Assembly (NCBI RefSeq): GCF_003984625.1 | Contig: NZ_RWKH01000009.1 | Location: 124,001 to 188,000, forward strand | Length of the DNA stretch: 64,000 nucleotides | Reading direction: 5' to 3' | Source of the DNA: Variovorax sp. DXTD-1 | GTDB lineage: Bacteria > Pseudomonadota > Gammaproteobacteria > Burkholderiales > Burkholderiaceae_C | Shown: one piece after another, positions 47,412-56,958 of the stretch | Numbering within the stretch: position 1 is the first letter of the stretch | Layout of the letters: each line of letters begins with the position of its first letter | Made by a program: the position numbers and the translations under genes | Notes under the pieces: model-generated | Seen by the model: only the letters and a program-made list of their open reading frames with translations | What the model was told of the DNA's origin: nothing | Database searches by the model: none

Positions 47412-47789
47412 ATGCTGCTTCCGATTCTTGCCATCTGCATTGGCGCCTCAGCCGGCGCGTTGGGACGCTGGGGCCTCGCGCTCTGGTTTGGCGCCGGCGG
47501 GCTCATGCCCTGGGGCACGCTGGCCGCCAACCTGATCGGCGGCTATCTCATCGGGGTGGCCATCGCTTCGTTCCAGTTGATGCCCAACCTCGATCCGGTC
47601 TGGCGGCTCGCGCTGGTTACCGGCTTTCTCGGCGGGCTCACGACGTTCTCGAGCTTCTCGGCGGAAGTGGTCACCATGCTCCTCGAAGGCCGGCTCGGCG
47701 TGGCCCTGCTCACGGCGACGGCTCACCTGGGCGGTTCGCTGTTCCTCACCTGGCTCGGCATACGCAGCGTGCAGGCCCTGGCCGCCTGA
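47412..47789 (+). CDS. crcB: Fluoride channel CrcB/Fluc
   Basis: CrcB (125 residues) is a small four-helix membrane protein that exports fluoride as a dual-topology dimer. Seen are the GGYLIGVA segment after WGTLAANLIG (conserved Asn of the pore) and TGFLGGLTTFSSFSAE with the phenylalanine-lined path and sodium site. A fluoride riboswitch is not present in the short 31-base upstream gap. A GACAAT box lies 7 bases before the ATG. Confidence 0.93.
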   Translation: MLLPILAICIGASAGALGRWGLALWFGAGGLMPWGTLAANLIGGYLIGVAIASFQLMPNLDPVWRLALVTGFLGGLTTFSSFSAEVVTMLLEGRLGVALLTATAHLGGSLFLTWLGIRSVQALAA

Positions 47790-47870
47790 TCGCCACACCC
47801 TCCCAAAGCGGCGGGGCTCTCCGGTTTTTAGAAGACTCTTCGAAGGGGCCGGTCGATAGAATCGACCGCA

Positions 47871-50813
47871 ATGCCCCTGGTCTTTCTCGTCGCACTCCCC
47901 TTTATTGCCAGCGTGCTGGCCGCGTTGATGCCATCGAACGCGCGCAATCGGGAGTCGACGCTGGCAGGGCTCGTCGCGCTGGGCTGCGCGGTGCAGGCTG
48001 CATGGCTCTTTCCGCAGATCGCGCATGGCAACGTGCTGCGCCAGGAAATCGCGTGGCTGCCGGAGCTCGGCCTCAACCTCGTGTTCCGCATGGACGGCTT
48101 TGCGTGGCTGTTCTGCATGCTGGTGCTCGGCATCGGCGCGCTGGTGGTGCTCTATGCGCGCTACTACATGTCGGCCTCCGACCCGGTGCCGCGCTTCTTT
48201 TCGTTCTTTCTCGCGTTCATGGGCGCGATGATGGGCGTGGTGCTTTCGGGCAACCTGATCCAGATGGTGCTGTTCTGGGAACTCACCAGCCTGTTCTCGT
48301 TCCTGCTGATCGGCTACTGGCATCACCGTCGCGATGCGCGGCGCGGCGCGCGCATGGCGCTCACCGTCACCGGCGCCGGCGGCCTCTGCCTGCTCGCCGG
48401 CGTGCTGGTGCTGGGCCGCATCGCGGGCAGCTACGAGCTCGACGTGGTGCTCGCTTCCGGCAACGCAATTCGTGCGCATGCGCTCTACCCCGCCGCACTG
48501 GTGCTGATACTGCTGGGCGCCTTTACCAAGAGCGCGCAGTTCCCGTTCCATTTCTGGCTGCCGCGCGCCATGGCCGCACCCACGCCGGTCTCGGCTTACC
48601 TGCATTCGGCCACCATGGTGAAGCTCGGCGTGTTCCTGATGGCGCGGCTGTGGCCCGTGCTGTCGGGTACCGAGCTGTGGTTCTGGCTGGTGGGCGGCGC
48701 GGGCGCCATCACGCTGCTGCTCGGCGGCTTCATCGCGATGTTCCAGCGCGACCTGAAGGCGCTGCTGGCGTACTCGACCATCTCGCACCTCGGGCTCATC
48801 ACGCTGCTGCTCGGGCTCAACAGCCCGCTCGCGGCGGTGGCGGCCGTGTTCCATGTCATGAACCATGCGACTTTCAAGGCATCGCTCTTCATGGCCGCCG
48901 GCATCATCGACCACGAGAGCGGCACGCGAGACATCCGCAAGCTCAGCGGCCTGATGCGGTTGATGCCGATCACGGGCACGCTGGCCGTCATCGCGAGCGC
49001 CTCGATGGCCGGCGTACCGCTGCTCAACGGCTTTCTCTCGAAGGAAATGTTCTTCGCCGAGACGGTGTTCATCCAGGCCACGCCGTGGATCAAGGTGAGC
49101 CTTCCGATCATCGCGACCGTCGCGGGCATCTTCAGCGTGGCCTATTCGGCACGCTTCGTGTTCGACGTTTTCTTCGGCCCGCCCTGCGGGCCGGACGTAC
49201 CGAGAAAGCCGCACGAGCCGCCGCACTGGATGCGCGTGCCGGTCGAGCTGCTGGTGCTGGTGTGCCTCGTGGTCGGTGTCGCGCCGGCCTGGTCCATCGG
49301 CCCGTTGCTCGCGGCTGCCGCCACGCCGGTGGTCGGCGGCTTGCTGCCCGAATACAGCCTGGCCGTATGGCATGGCTTCAACCTGCCGCTGGCGATGAGC
49401 TTCGTGGCGCTGGCCGGCGGCATGGCGCTGTACCTGTCGCAGCGCCGCCGCCGCGCGCGCGGCGAGCTCGAGCACACGCCGCTGCTGCACCGCTTCGACG
49501 GCCAGGCCATCTTCGAGCACCTGCTCGCTCAGCTCAGCGAAGCCGGCCGGCGCAGCCGCCGCGTGCTGGGCACCCGGCGCATGCAGTCGCAGTTGCTGCT
49601 GCTGATCGCGGTAGCGGCCGCGGGCGCCGCGGTTTCACTCTGGGCCGCACCCGTGACACGCGGCAACCGCGAGCTGCTGCCCTTCTCGACGATGTTCGCA
49701 ATGACCTGGCTCATCGGCGGTGTCTGCGCGCTGGCGGCCGCATGGCAGGCCAAGTTCCACCGGCTCGCCGCGCTGATGCTGGCGGCGGGCGCGGGGCTGG
49801 TCTGCTCGGTCACCTACATCTGGTTCTCGGCACCCGACCTTGCGCTGACGCAGCTCGTGGTCGAGGCCGTGACCACAGTGCTGATTCTGCTGGGCCTGCG
49901 CTGGCTGCCGATGCGCAGCAAGGACGCCGTCCAGCCCGCGCGCGCGAGGCTGCGCCCCTGGGGCCGGCGCGGCCGCGACCTGCTGGTGGCGGCTGCCGCC
50001 GGCAGCGGCATGTCGGCGCTGGCGTGGGTGATGATGACGCGGCCGTTTCCGCAGAGCATCTCGCCCTTCTTCCTCGAGCGGGCGCTCACCGAGGGCGGCG
50101 GCACCAACGTGGTCAACGTCATGCTGGTCGACTTCCGCGCTTTCGACACCTTCGGCGAAATCACGGTGCTCGGCGTGGTGGCGCTCACGGTCTATGCCTT
50201 GCTGCGCCGCTTTCGTCCGGCGCGCGAGTCGATGGCCCTGCCGGCGCAGCAACGCTTGCAGGCCGATGACGGCAGCAGCGATCTGCTGAACCCCCGCCTC
50301 GCCAAGGACACCGCCGTGGGCTACCTGATGGTGCCGGCCGTGCTGGTGCGGCTGCTGCTGCCGCTCGCGGTGCTGGTGTCGGTCTACTTCTTCATGCGCG
50401 GCCACAACGCACCCGGGGGCGGCTTCGTCGCGGGGCTGGTCATGTCGGTGGCGCTGCTGCTGCAATTCATCGTCTCGGGCACCGAATGGGTGGAAGAGCA
50501 TCTGCGCATCTATCCGCGCCGCTGGATCGCCGTCGGCCTGCTGCTTGCGCTGGCCACCGGCAGCGGCGCGGTGGTGTTCGGCTATCCGTTCATGACCACG
50601 CACACCGCCCACCTGCATCTTCCGGTCCTGGGCGAGCTGCACGTGCCGAGCGCCCTCTTCTTCGACATCGGCGTGTTCGCGCTGGTGCTCGGCGCCACCA
50701 TGCTGATCCTCACCGCGCTGGCCCACCAGTCCATCCGCAGCCACCGCTGGGCCGACGAGCAGGCCGAAAAGGAGGCACTGGCCCAGGCCGAGGCCGTGGA
50801 GGGAGCGCACTGA
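47871..50813 (+). CDS. mrpA: Na+/H+ antiporter subunit A with fused subunit B (MrpAB)
   Basis: This 980-residue protein is the largest subunit of the Mrp antiporter. The N-terminal part resembles respiratory complex I subunit NuoL, with VLFWELTSLFSFLLIGYWHH, the FTKSAQFPFHFWLPRAM lysine segment and STISHLGLITLLLGLN. From about residue 810 an MnhB domain follows (MVPAVLVRLLLPLAVLV, RGHNAPGGGFVAGLV). The A and B subunits are therefore one chain, as in group 2 (Pha-type) operons. A TAGAAT box lies 8 bases before the ATG. It shares one base with mrpC (TGATG). Confidence 0.95.
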   Translation: MPLVFLVALPFIASVLAALMPSNARNRESTLAGLVALGCAVQAAWLFPQIAHGNVLRQEIAWLPELGLNLVFRMDGFAWLFCMLVLGIGALVVLYARYYMSASDPVPRFFSFFLAFMGAMMGVVLSGNLIQMVLFWELTSLFSFLLIGYWHHRRDARRGARMALTVTGAGGLCLLAGVLVLGRIAGSYELDVVLASGNAIRAHALYPAALVLILLGAFTKSAQFPFHFWLPRAMAAPTPVSAYLHSATMVKLGVFLMARLWPVLSGTELWFWLVGGAGAITLLLGGFIAMFQRDLKALLAYSTISHLGLITLLLGLNSPLAAVAAVFHVMNHATFKASLFMAAGIIDHESGTRDIRKLSGLMRLMPITGTLAVIASASMAGVPLLNGFLSKEMFFAETVFIQATPWIKVSLPIIATVAGIFSVAYSARFVFDVFFGPPCGPDVPRKPHEPPHWMRVPVELLVLVCLVVGVAPAWSIGPLLAAAATPVVGGLLPEYSLAVWHGFNLPLAMSFVALAGGMALYLSQRRRRARGELEHTPLLHRFDGQAIFEHLLAQLSEAGRRSRRVLGTRRMQSQLLLLIAVAAAGAAVSLWAAPVTRGNRELLPFSTMFAMTWLIGGVCALAAAWQAKFHRLAALMLAAGAGLVCSVTYIWFSAPDLALTQLVVEAVTTVLILLGLRWLPMRSKDAVQPARARLRPWGRRGRDLLVAAAAGSGMSALAWVMMTRPFPQSISPFFLERALTEGGGTNVVNVMLVDFRAFDTFGEITVLGVVALTVYALLRRFRPARESMALPAQQRLQADDGSSDLLNPRLAKDTAVGYLMVPAVLVRLLLPLAVLVSVYFFMRGHNAPGGGFVAGLVMSVALLLQFIVSGTEWVEEHLRIYPRRWIAVGLLLALATGSGAVVFGYPFMTTHTAHLHLPVLGELHVPSALFFDIGVFALVLGATMLILTALAHQSIRSHRWADEQAEKEALAQAEAVEGAH

Positions 50814-51166
50814 TGGAAATGGTGCTCGCACTCGCCATCGGCGTACTCACCGGCTCGGGCGTGTACCTGCTGCTGCGCCCCCGCACCTTCCAGGTGATCA
50901 TGGGCCTCACGCTCATCTCTTACGCCGTCAACCTGTTCATCTTCAGCATGGGGCGGCTCAAGCTCGACAGCGAACCCGTGCTGGTCAAGGGTCTCGCTTC
51001 CACGCTGGCCAACACCGCCGACCCGATGCCGCAGGCGCTGGTGTTGACGGCCATCGTGATCGGCTTCGCAATGACGGCGCTGTTCCTCGTGGTGCTGCTG
51101 GCCTCGCGCGGCCTGGCCGGCACCGACCATGTGGACGGCGAAGAACGGCAGGAGGCGGCCGAGTGA
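50813..51166 (+). CDS. mrpC: Na+/H+ antiporter subunit C
   Basis: MrpC (117 residues) has three transmembrane helices and resembles NuoK. Typical are GVYLLLRPRTFQVIMGLTL, SYAVNLFIFSMG and the PMPQALVLTAIVIGFAMTAL segment. The ATG overlaps the mrpA stop by one base, and the stop overlaps the mrpD start. Confidence 0.95.
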   Translation: MEMVLALAIGVLTGSGVYLLLRPRTFQVIMGLTLISYAVNLFIFSMGRLKLDSEPVLVKGLASTLANTADPMPQALVLTAIVIGFAMTALFLVVLLASRGLAGTDHVDGEERQEAAE

Positions 51167-52866
51167 TGGAACCGGTTCACCTGCTCGACCGCTTGCTCGA
51201 CTTCAGCATGCCGCACCTCGTGGCGGTGCCGATCCTCGTGCCTTTGCTCACCGCGGCATTGATGCTGCTGCTCGGCGAAAACCGGCGCCGCGCCAAGTCG
51301 GCCCTGAGCGTGGTCTCGGGGCTGGTGGGCCTGCTGGCCGCGCTGGCGCTGCTGCGCTGGGTGAACGCGCCCGATACCGGCGACGGCCCGGGCTCTATCG
51401 GCGTCTATCTGCCTGGCAACTGGCAAGCGCCCTTCGGCATCGTGCTGGTGGCCGACCGCCTGTCGACCATGATGGTGGCGCTCACCGGCGTCGTCGCCTT
51501 CGCGGCCTCGATCTATTCCACCTCGCGCTGGGACCGGGCCGGCGTGCATTTTCATCCGCTGCTGCAGCTGCAGCTCATGGGCCTGAACGGCGCCTTTCTC
51601 ACGGGCGACCTGTTCAACCTGTTCGTCTTCTTCGAGGTGATGCTCGCGGCCTCTTACGGCCTGCTGCTGCACGGTTCGGGCCGGCTGCGCGTGCAGGCGG
51701 GGCTGCATTACATCGCCATCAACCTGGCCGCCTCGTCTCTCTTTCTGATCGGCGCGGCCCTGCTCTACGGCGTAACGGGCACGCTCAACATGGCCGACCT
51801 GAGCGTGCGCATCGCCGAACTCGCACCGGCCGACCGCGGCCTGGTGCATGCGGCGGCGGCCATCCTCGCGACCGCGTTCTTTGCCAAGGCCGGCGTATGG
51901 CCGCTCAACTTCTGGCTGGTGCCGGCCTACAGCGCGGCGGTGTCGCCCGTGGGGGCCGTCTTCGCGCTGTTGACCAAGCTCGGCATCTACACGCTGCTGC
52001 GGCTGTGGACGCTGCTCTTTGCGCCGGACGCCGGCGCCTCGGCCGCGTTCGGCCAGTCTGCGCTCATCGCCATCGGGCTTGCCACGCTGTTCGCGGGCGC
52101 CATGGGCATCGTCGGCACGCAGCGGCTCTCCAATCTCGCGGGCTTCAGCGTGCTGGTGTCGGCCGGCACGCTGCTCACCGCAATCGGGCTCGGGGAGCCT
52201 GCCGTATGGGCCGGCGCTCTTTACTACCTGCTGAGCTCCACGCTCGCGGTCAGCGCCTTCTTCCTCTTGATCGACATGATCGAACGCTGGCGCAACGCCG
52301 GCATGAGCGTCGCGCCGCACGAAGCGGCTGGCAACGCGCCCTTCCTGGCGGAAGACCTGCGCGTGCTCGACGACGTGAACCTCGACGACGAGGCACAAGC
52401 GCTCTACGGCCGCGCAATTCCCGCCGGCGTGGCATTTCTCGGCCTGAGCTTCATCGGCTGCACCTTGCTGCTCGCGGGCCTGCCGCCGCTCTCGGGTTTC
52501 GTGGGCAAGTTCGCCATGCTGTCCGGCGCCTTCGTGACCAGCGGCACCTCCACGCCGGCCTGGATCTTTCTGGCGCTGCTGCTCGCGTCGGGTTTTCTGG
52601 CGCTGATTGCGCTGAGCCGCACCGGCATCCGCCATTTCTGGACCCAGCCGCACCCCACCATGCCCGCGCTGCCCGCACTCGAGGTGCTGCCGGTGGCCGG
52701 CCTGCTCGCCGCCTGCGTGGCGTTGACGATATGGGCCGGCCCCGTCATGCGCCACGCCCTCATCACCGCCGAAGGGCTGCGCACGCCCACCGCGTACCGC
52801 GATGCCGTGCTCAAAGCGCGGCAGGTGCCCAACCCGGCGGCTCCGGCAAAAGGCGCGGCACCATGA
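51166..52866 (+). CDS. mrpD: Na+/H+ antiporter subunit D
   Basis: MrpD (566 residues) is a NuoM/N-like subunit with about fourteen helices. Seen are LFNLFVFFEVMLAASYGLLL with the conserved Glu, the proton-channel segment FFAKAGVWPLNFWLVPAY, and a C-terminal LAGLPPLSGFVGKFAMLSG. The ATG at 51166 follows GGAGG by 10 bases; a GTG one codon earlier is also possible and would be 7 bases from it. It is longer than the usual 490-500 residues because of an acidic loop near residue 395. Confidence 0.94.
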   Translation: MEPVHLLDRLLDFSMPHLVAVPILVPLLTAALMLLLGENRRRAKSALSVVSGLVGLLAALALLRWVNAPDTGDGPGSIGVYLPGNWQAPFGIVLVADRLSTMMVALTGVVAFAASIYSTSRWDRAGVHFHPLLQLQLMGLNGAFLTGDLFNLFVFFEVMLAASYGLLLHGSGRLRVQAGLHYIAINLAASSLFLIGAALLYGVTGTLNMADLSVRIAELAPADRGLVHAAAAILATAFFAKAGVWPLNFWLVPAYSAAVSPVGAVFALLTKLGIYTLLRLWTLLFAPDAGASAAFGQSALIAIGLATLFAGAMGIVGTQRLSNLAGFSVLVSAGTLLTAIGLGEPAVWAGALYYLLSSTLAVSAFFLLIDMIERWRNAGMSVAPHEAAGNAPFLAEDLRVLDDVNLDDEAQALYGRAIPAGVAFLGLSFIGCTLLLAGLPPLSGFVGKFAMLSGAFVTSGTSTPAWIFLALLLASGFLALIALSRTGIRHFWTQPHPTMPALPALEVLPVAGLLAACVALTIWAGPVMRHALITAEGLRTPTAYRDAVLKARQVPNPAAPAKGAAP

Positions 52867-53354
52867 AGCGCTGGATTCCTTCGCCACCGCTCTCGATGGC
52901 GCTGTTTGTCGTGTGGCTGCTGCTCAACCAGTCGTTGGAGGCCGCCACGCTGGCATCGGCCGTGGTGCTCGCCATTGCGGTGCCGCTGCTGACCAAGGGC
53001 CTCCGGCCGGCCGCCGTGCGCATGCGCAAGCCCTGGGTGGCGCTGCGGCTCGCGGGCCGCGCCTCGGCCGACATGCTGCACTCCGCGCTCTTCGTGGCGC
53101 GCCGGCTGCTCACACGCCGCACATCGCGCATCGCATCGAAGTTCGTGAACGTGCCGCTCGAACTGCGTGACCCGAACGGGCTCGCGGTGCTGGCCATGAT
53201 CATGTGCCTCACGCCCGGCACCGCCTGGGGCGAAATTTCGTTCGACAGCAGCGTGCTGCTGGTCCACGTGTTCGATGTCGACGACGAAGCCGCCTTCGTT
53301 GCCATGATCAAGCAGCGCTACGAGCATCCTTTGATGGAGATCTTCGAATCATGA
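52863..53354 (+). CDS. mrpE: Na+/H+ antiporter subunit E
   Basis: MrpE (163 residues) has two N-terminal helices (MALFVVWLLLNQSLEAATLA) and a soluble C-terminal part with the family segment FVNVPLELRDPNGLAVLAMI and LTPGTAWGEIS. It starts four bases before the mrpD stop ends (ATGA). It is needed for assembly of the antiporter in other bacteria. Confidence 0.93.
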   Translation: MKRWIPSPPLSMALFVVWLLLNQSLEAATLASAVVLAIAVPLLTKGLRPAAVRMRKPWVALRLAGRASADMLHSALFVARRLLTRRTSRIASKFVNVPLELRDPNGLAVLAMIMCLTPGTAWGEISFDSSVLLVHVFDVDDEAAFVAMIKQRYEHPLMEIFES

Positions 53355-53629
53355 CGCCTGTACTTTTCTGGGCCTTGAGGCTGGCACTCCTGCTGCTGGC
53401 CGTGGCCATGCTCTGCGCGCTGGCCCGCCTGCTGGTCGGCCCGACCGCACAAGACCGCGTGATGGCGCTGGACTGCCTCTACATCAACGGCATGCTGATG
53501 ATGCTGGTGCTCGGCATCGTCTATGCGAGCAACGTGTACTTCGAAGCGGCCATGCTCACGGCGCTGTTCGGCTTCGTCGGATCGACGGCGATGGCCAAGT
53601 TCCTCTTGCGCGGGGAGGTCATCGAATGA
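53351..53629 (+). CDS. mrpF: Na+/H+ antiporter subunit F
   Basis: MrpF (92 residues) has three helices, with the family segment RLLVGPTAQDRVMALDCLY and AAMLTALFGFVGSTAMAKFL. It overlaps both mrpE and mrpG as ATGA. Confidence 0.94.
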   Translation: MTPVLFWALRLALLLLAVAMLCALARLLVGPTAQDRVMALDCLYINGMLMMLVLGIVYASNVYFEAAMLTALFGFVGSTAMAKFLLRGEVIE

Positions 53630-53991
53630 GTGATTTCATTGTCGGGCCGCTGCCCTTGTGGGCGGAAATTGTCACGGCGGTATTTGCCGTTCTGGGCGCA
53701 GCTTTCGCCGCCATCGGCTCCTTCGGTCTCGTGCGCCTGCCCACTTTTTTCCGCCGCATTCATGCGCCGACGCTCGGCGCCACGGTGGGCGTGTGGTGCA
53801 TGACCATTGCCACCATCGTGTATTTCTCGGTGCAGGGCTACAGCCTGTTCCTGCATGCCACGCTGATCGTTCTCTTCATTGCGCTCACGGCCCCCATCAC
53901 CACCATCTTCCTGATGCGCGCCGCGCTCTTTCGCGAGCGGCAAAAGGGCGGCAATGTGCCGCCCGCGGCAAAGTCGGGCCCACCGGATTGA
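53626..53991 (+). CDS. mrpG: Na+/H+ antiporter subunit G
   Basis: MrpG (121 residues) has three helices and the family segments GAAFAAIGSFGLVRLPTFFR and RIHAPTLGATVGVWCM. It closes the operon. A GAACCG/CGGTTC hairpin at 54006-54022, without a T-run, lies between it and the opposing XdhC-type gene, 29 bases away. Confidence 0.94.
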   Translation: MSDFIVGPLPLWAEIVTAVFAVLGAAFAAIGSFGLVRLPTFFRRIHAPTLGATVGVWCMTIATIVYFSVQGYSLFLHATLIVLFIALTAPITTIFLMRAALFRERQKGGNVPPAAKSGPPD

Positions 53992-54020
53992 ACTGAACAG
54001 GGCAGGAACCGGCCGGCGGT

Positions 54021-55043
54021 TCAACTCATCGCGAGCTGCTGCATGCCCTTGGCGCGCGCCACTTCCATTTCGCGCGGCAGCGTCACGCCGTTCTTCACCG
54101 CAAGAATCTCCGCCATCACGCTCACGGCAATCTCCGGCGGCGTCTTGCTGCCGATGTAGATGCCGATGGGGCCGCGCAGCCGCGCGAGCGATTCCGCCGT
54201 CTGGTCGAAGTGCTCGATCATGCGGTCGCGCCGGGCGTCCGCATTGCGGCGCGAACCGATGGCGCCCACGTAGAAGGCCTCGCTCTGCAGCGCTTCGAGC
54301 AGCGCGAGGTCGTCGAGCTTGGGGTCGTGCGTGAGCGCGACCACGCAGCTGCGCCGGTCGGGCTTGAAGGCCAGCACGGCGTCGTCGGGCATCTCCGTGG
54401 TGATCTCCACACCGGGCAGCGACCACGCGGTGCGGTACTCCGCGCGCGGGTCGCACAGCGTCACGGCAAAGCCGCTGAACTTGGCCATGGTTGCGAGGTA
54501 TTCGGCCAGCTGACCCGCGCCGATCAGCAGCATGCGGTACTCGGGGCCGAAGGTGTTGGTGAGCTCGGTGTCGTTCACCTTGAGTTCGTCGGGTGCCGTG
54601 GCCTCGTTCAGCCGCACGGCACCGGTCGCGAGCGTGACTGTGCGCTGCATGAGCCTGCCCTGCTCGAGCTTAGCCACCAGCGTGTCGAGCAAAGCCGCAT
54701 CGGGGTCGTATTCGAGCAGCAGCTCCAGCGTGCCGCCGCAGGGCAGCCCGAAGCGGTGCGCCTCGTCGGCCGTGATGCCGTACTTCACGAGCACGGGCGG
54801 CGCGCCCACGGGCACCTGTTCGCCGTTGCCGTGCGCATGGCTATAGCGGGCGATCAGATCGTCCTCGATGCAGCCCCCGGAGACCGAGCCCACCACCGCA
54901 CCGTCTTCCGCCAGCGCCATGATCGAGCCGACCGGTCGCGGCGACGAGCCCCAGGTGCGCACCACCGTCGTCAGCAACGCGCGCTTGCCAGCCTGCCGCC
55001 AGTCGCGCAGCGTGCGCAGCACCATGACGTCGAGATTTTCCAT
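54021..55043 (-). CDS. XdhC/CoxF-type maturation factor
   Basis: This 340-residue protein belongs to the XdhC/CoxI family, which binds the molybdenum cofactor and inserts or sulfurates it in molybdenum hydroxylases. The N-terminal domain has TWGSSPRPVGSIMALAEDG and VSGGCIEDDLIARY. The C-terminal Rossmann domain has LLIGAGQLAEYLATMA, ALTHDPKLDDLALLEAL and YVGAIGSRRNADARR. It is the last gene of the hydroxylase operon, 14 bases after coxG. Confidence 0.9.
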   Translation of the reverse strand: MENLDVMVLRTLRDWRQAGKRALLTTVVRTWGSSPRPVGSIMALAEDGAVVGSVSGGCIEDDLIARYSHAHGNGEQVPVGAPPVLVKYGITADEAHRFGLPCGGTLELLLEYDPDAALLDTLVAKLEQGRLMQRTVTLATGAVRLNEATAPDELKVNDTELTNTFGPEYRMLLIGAGQLAEYLATMAKFSGFAVTLCDPRAEYRTAWSLPGVEITTEMPDDAVLAFKPDRRSCVVALTHDPKLDDLALLEALQSEAFYVGAIGSRRNADARRDRMIEHFDQTAESLARLRGPIGIYIGSKTPPEIAVSVMAEILAVKNGVTLPREMEVARAKGMQQLAMS

Positions 55044-55057
55044 AACGTGGCCAGTCC

Positions 55058-55687
55058 TCAGCTTTCGTTGCCCGGCACGGCGGACGCGTCCTTGTCGTCC
55101 TTCTTGCCGAGGCCGATCTTCTTCATGAGGCCGGACATGACGCCCGCCTTTTCCGCGGGAGCCTCGGCCGCTTCTTCGGCGGCAGCCGGCGGCGGTCCGT
55201 AGCGGCTTTGCATTTCGGCCTCGAAGCGCTTGAAGAAGTCGTCGGCGGTCGACTTGGCGGCGCCGTCGATCAGGCGTTGCCCGAGTTGGGCGATCTTGCC
55301 GCCGACCTGGGCCTGCACGGTGTAGTCGAGTTCGCAGCCGGCCGGGGACGGTGCTGCAACGGCTTCGGCATCGGTATTGGCGGCGCCATCCAGCGGCCTC
55401 AGCGTCACGCTGGACGACCCCTTGGCAAACCCCGCAACGCCGCCCTGCCCCTCGAAGGTGAGCTTGTAGCCGTCGGGTGCAACGATGTCGGACAGCATCA
55501 CCTTGCCGCTGAACTTGGCCGACACCGGCCCGATCTTGAGGGCGAGCGCCACGCTGTACTGGTTGTCGCCCGTGAGCTCGAACTTGTCGCAGCCGGGAAT
55601 GCACTTCTTGAGCGTCTCGGGATCGTTCAGCGCTTCCCAGGCCTGTTGTTGCGTGACGCCGAGACGGCGGTTGCCGAGCATTTCCAT
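55058..55687 (-). CDS. coxG: CoxG-type SRPBCC protein
   Basis: This 209-residue protein matches the CoxG family of the SRPBCC fold: LGVTQQQAWEALNDPETLKK, CIPGCDKFE, IGPVSAKFSGKVMLSD and the C-terminal FFKRFEAEM. A flexible Ala/Glu/Lys-rich tail of about 50 residues follows. In CO dehydrogenase systems CoxG is thought to attach the enzyme to the membrane. It sits between the CoxE-like and XdhC-type genes. Confidence 0.9.
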   Translation of the reverse strand: MEMLGNRRLGVTQQQAWEALNDPETLKKCIPGCDKFELTGDNQYSVALALKIGPVSAKFSGKVMLSDIVAPDGYKLTFEGQGGVAGFAKGSSSVTLRPLDGAANTDAEAVAAPSPAGCELDYTVQAQVGGKIAQLGQRLIDGAAKSTADDFFKRFEAEMQSRYGPPPAAAEEAAEAPAEKAGVMSGLMKKIGLGKKDDKDASAVPGNES

Positions 55688-55718
55688 GGTGGGGTTCCTT
55701 TATCTTTTCCGTGAGGCC

Positions 55719-56933
55719 CTACCGGCCGGACCGCATCAAGGCGGCGAGGCTGGCGGCCAGCTGTTCGAGAGCACTGAGATTGTGGACCGCCAGCATCGCG
55801 TCTGCATGCCGGTGCAGCACGCCGGCCCCACGCGCCAAAGGGGCGTAGCCCTCGAAGCGCAGCAGCGGGTTGAGCCACAGCAGGCGGCGCGAATGGCGCT
55901 TGAGCCAGAGCAGTTCGTTTTCCAGCAGCGCGGGCTCCCCGGTGTCCAGCCCGTCGCTGATCACCAGCACCAGCGTGCGGCGGCCCGTCAGGCGGCGCGC
56001 ATGCGCGCGGCGAAGCTCGGAGAGCGAACTGCCGAGCCGCGTGCCGCCCGCAAAATCGTCGATGGCAAGGCTGGCCGCACCCAGCATGGCGTCGGTGTCG
56101 GCCAGCCGGAACGCGGGCGTCAGGTCGGTCAACCGGGTGCCGAAGGCGAACACATCGCGCCGCCCGGCCTGCCGGGTGGCCGCATGCAGAAACGCGAGCA
56201 GCAGGCGCGCATAGCGTTCCATCGAGCCCGACACGTCGACCAGCACCAGCAGCGGCAACGGTTGCTCGCGGCGGCTCAGCTTCGGCAGGCGCAGTATTTC
56301 GCCACCCGTGCGCGCGGCCTCGTGCAGCACGCCGGGCCAGTGCATGCGCGCATGCTGCGGGCCCGCATCGCTCGCCACGCGCAGACGGCGAGACGGCAAC
56401 GAGGGAATCGGCAAGCTCACATCGCGTGCGAGGCGTTCGACCAGCCGGTATTCGGAAGCACCGAGCGCGTTGAAGTCCGCATGCTGCAGGCGCTGGCGGT
56501 CGCTCGATGTCATGGCGGCATCGAACTCGGCCTCCTTGTCGGGCTTGGCGGCCACGGCCGGCTTGGCCGGATCGCGCGGCGCGGTGAGTGCCTCGCGCAC
56601 GCGCGGGCGGCGCTTCGAAGGCTCGGCCTTGCCCTCGGCGCTCGGCAGCATCTGCGCGAGCAGCTTGTTGGCCAGTTCGGGATCGCGGAACCACGCGTCG
56701 AACAGTTCGCGGAACACCATGCGGTCCTGCTCGCGGCTCACCATGACGGCTTCCATGGCGGCGCTCAGATCGAGCCGGCTTTCCACGCCCACGAGCGTGG
56801 CCGCTTCGGCGGCGAGCGCGATGCGCATGGCATCGGTGCGCACGCCGGCGCGGCGCAAGGCGCGGCCAAAGGCCGTGATGTTGCCGGCCAGCTTGCCGCT
56901 GCGTACGTCGCCGAGTTGCTGGATGCCGGTCAT
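55719..56933 (-). CDS. coxE: CoxE-like von Willebrand factor A protein
   Basis: This 404-residue protein has a VWA domain with an intact metal site: DVSGSM, then GGTRLGSSL with the Thr, and ISDGLDTG with the Asp. The N-terminal 190 residues are charged helices with a Lys/Arg/Pro-rich linker. In the CO dehydrogenase system of Oligotropha, CoxE works with the AAA+ protein CoxD in building the active-site cluster. It lies 25 bases downstream of the coxD-like gene. Confidence 0.9.
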   Translation of the reverse strand: MTGIQQLGDVRSGKLAGNITAFGRALRRAGVRTDAMRIALAAEAATLVGVESRLDLSAAMEAVMVSREQDRMVFRELFDAWFRDPELANKLLAQMLPSAEGKAEPSKRRPRVREALTAPRDPAKPAVAAKPDKEAEFDAAMTSSDRQRLQHADFNALGASEYRLVERLARDVSLPIPSLPSRRLRVASDAGPQHARMHWPGVLHEAARTGGEILRLPKLSRREQPLPLLVLVDVSGSMERYARLLLAFLHAATRQAGRRDVFAFGTRLTDLTPAFRLADTDAMLGAASLAIDDFAGGTRLGSSLSELRRAHARRLTGRRTLVLVISDGLDTGEPALLENELLWLKRHSRRLLWLNPLLRFEGYAPLARGAGVLHRHADAMLAVHNLSALEQLAASLAALMRSGR

Positions 56934-56958
56934 GGGCGGCCGCTACCTTCGGCCACGC

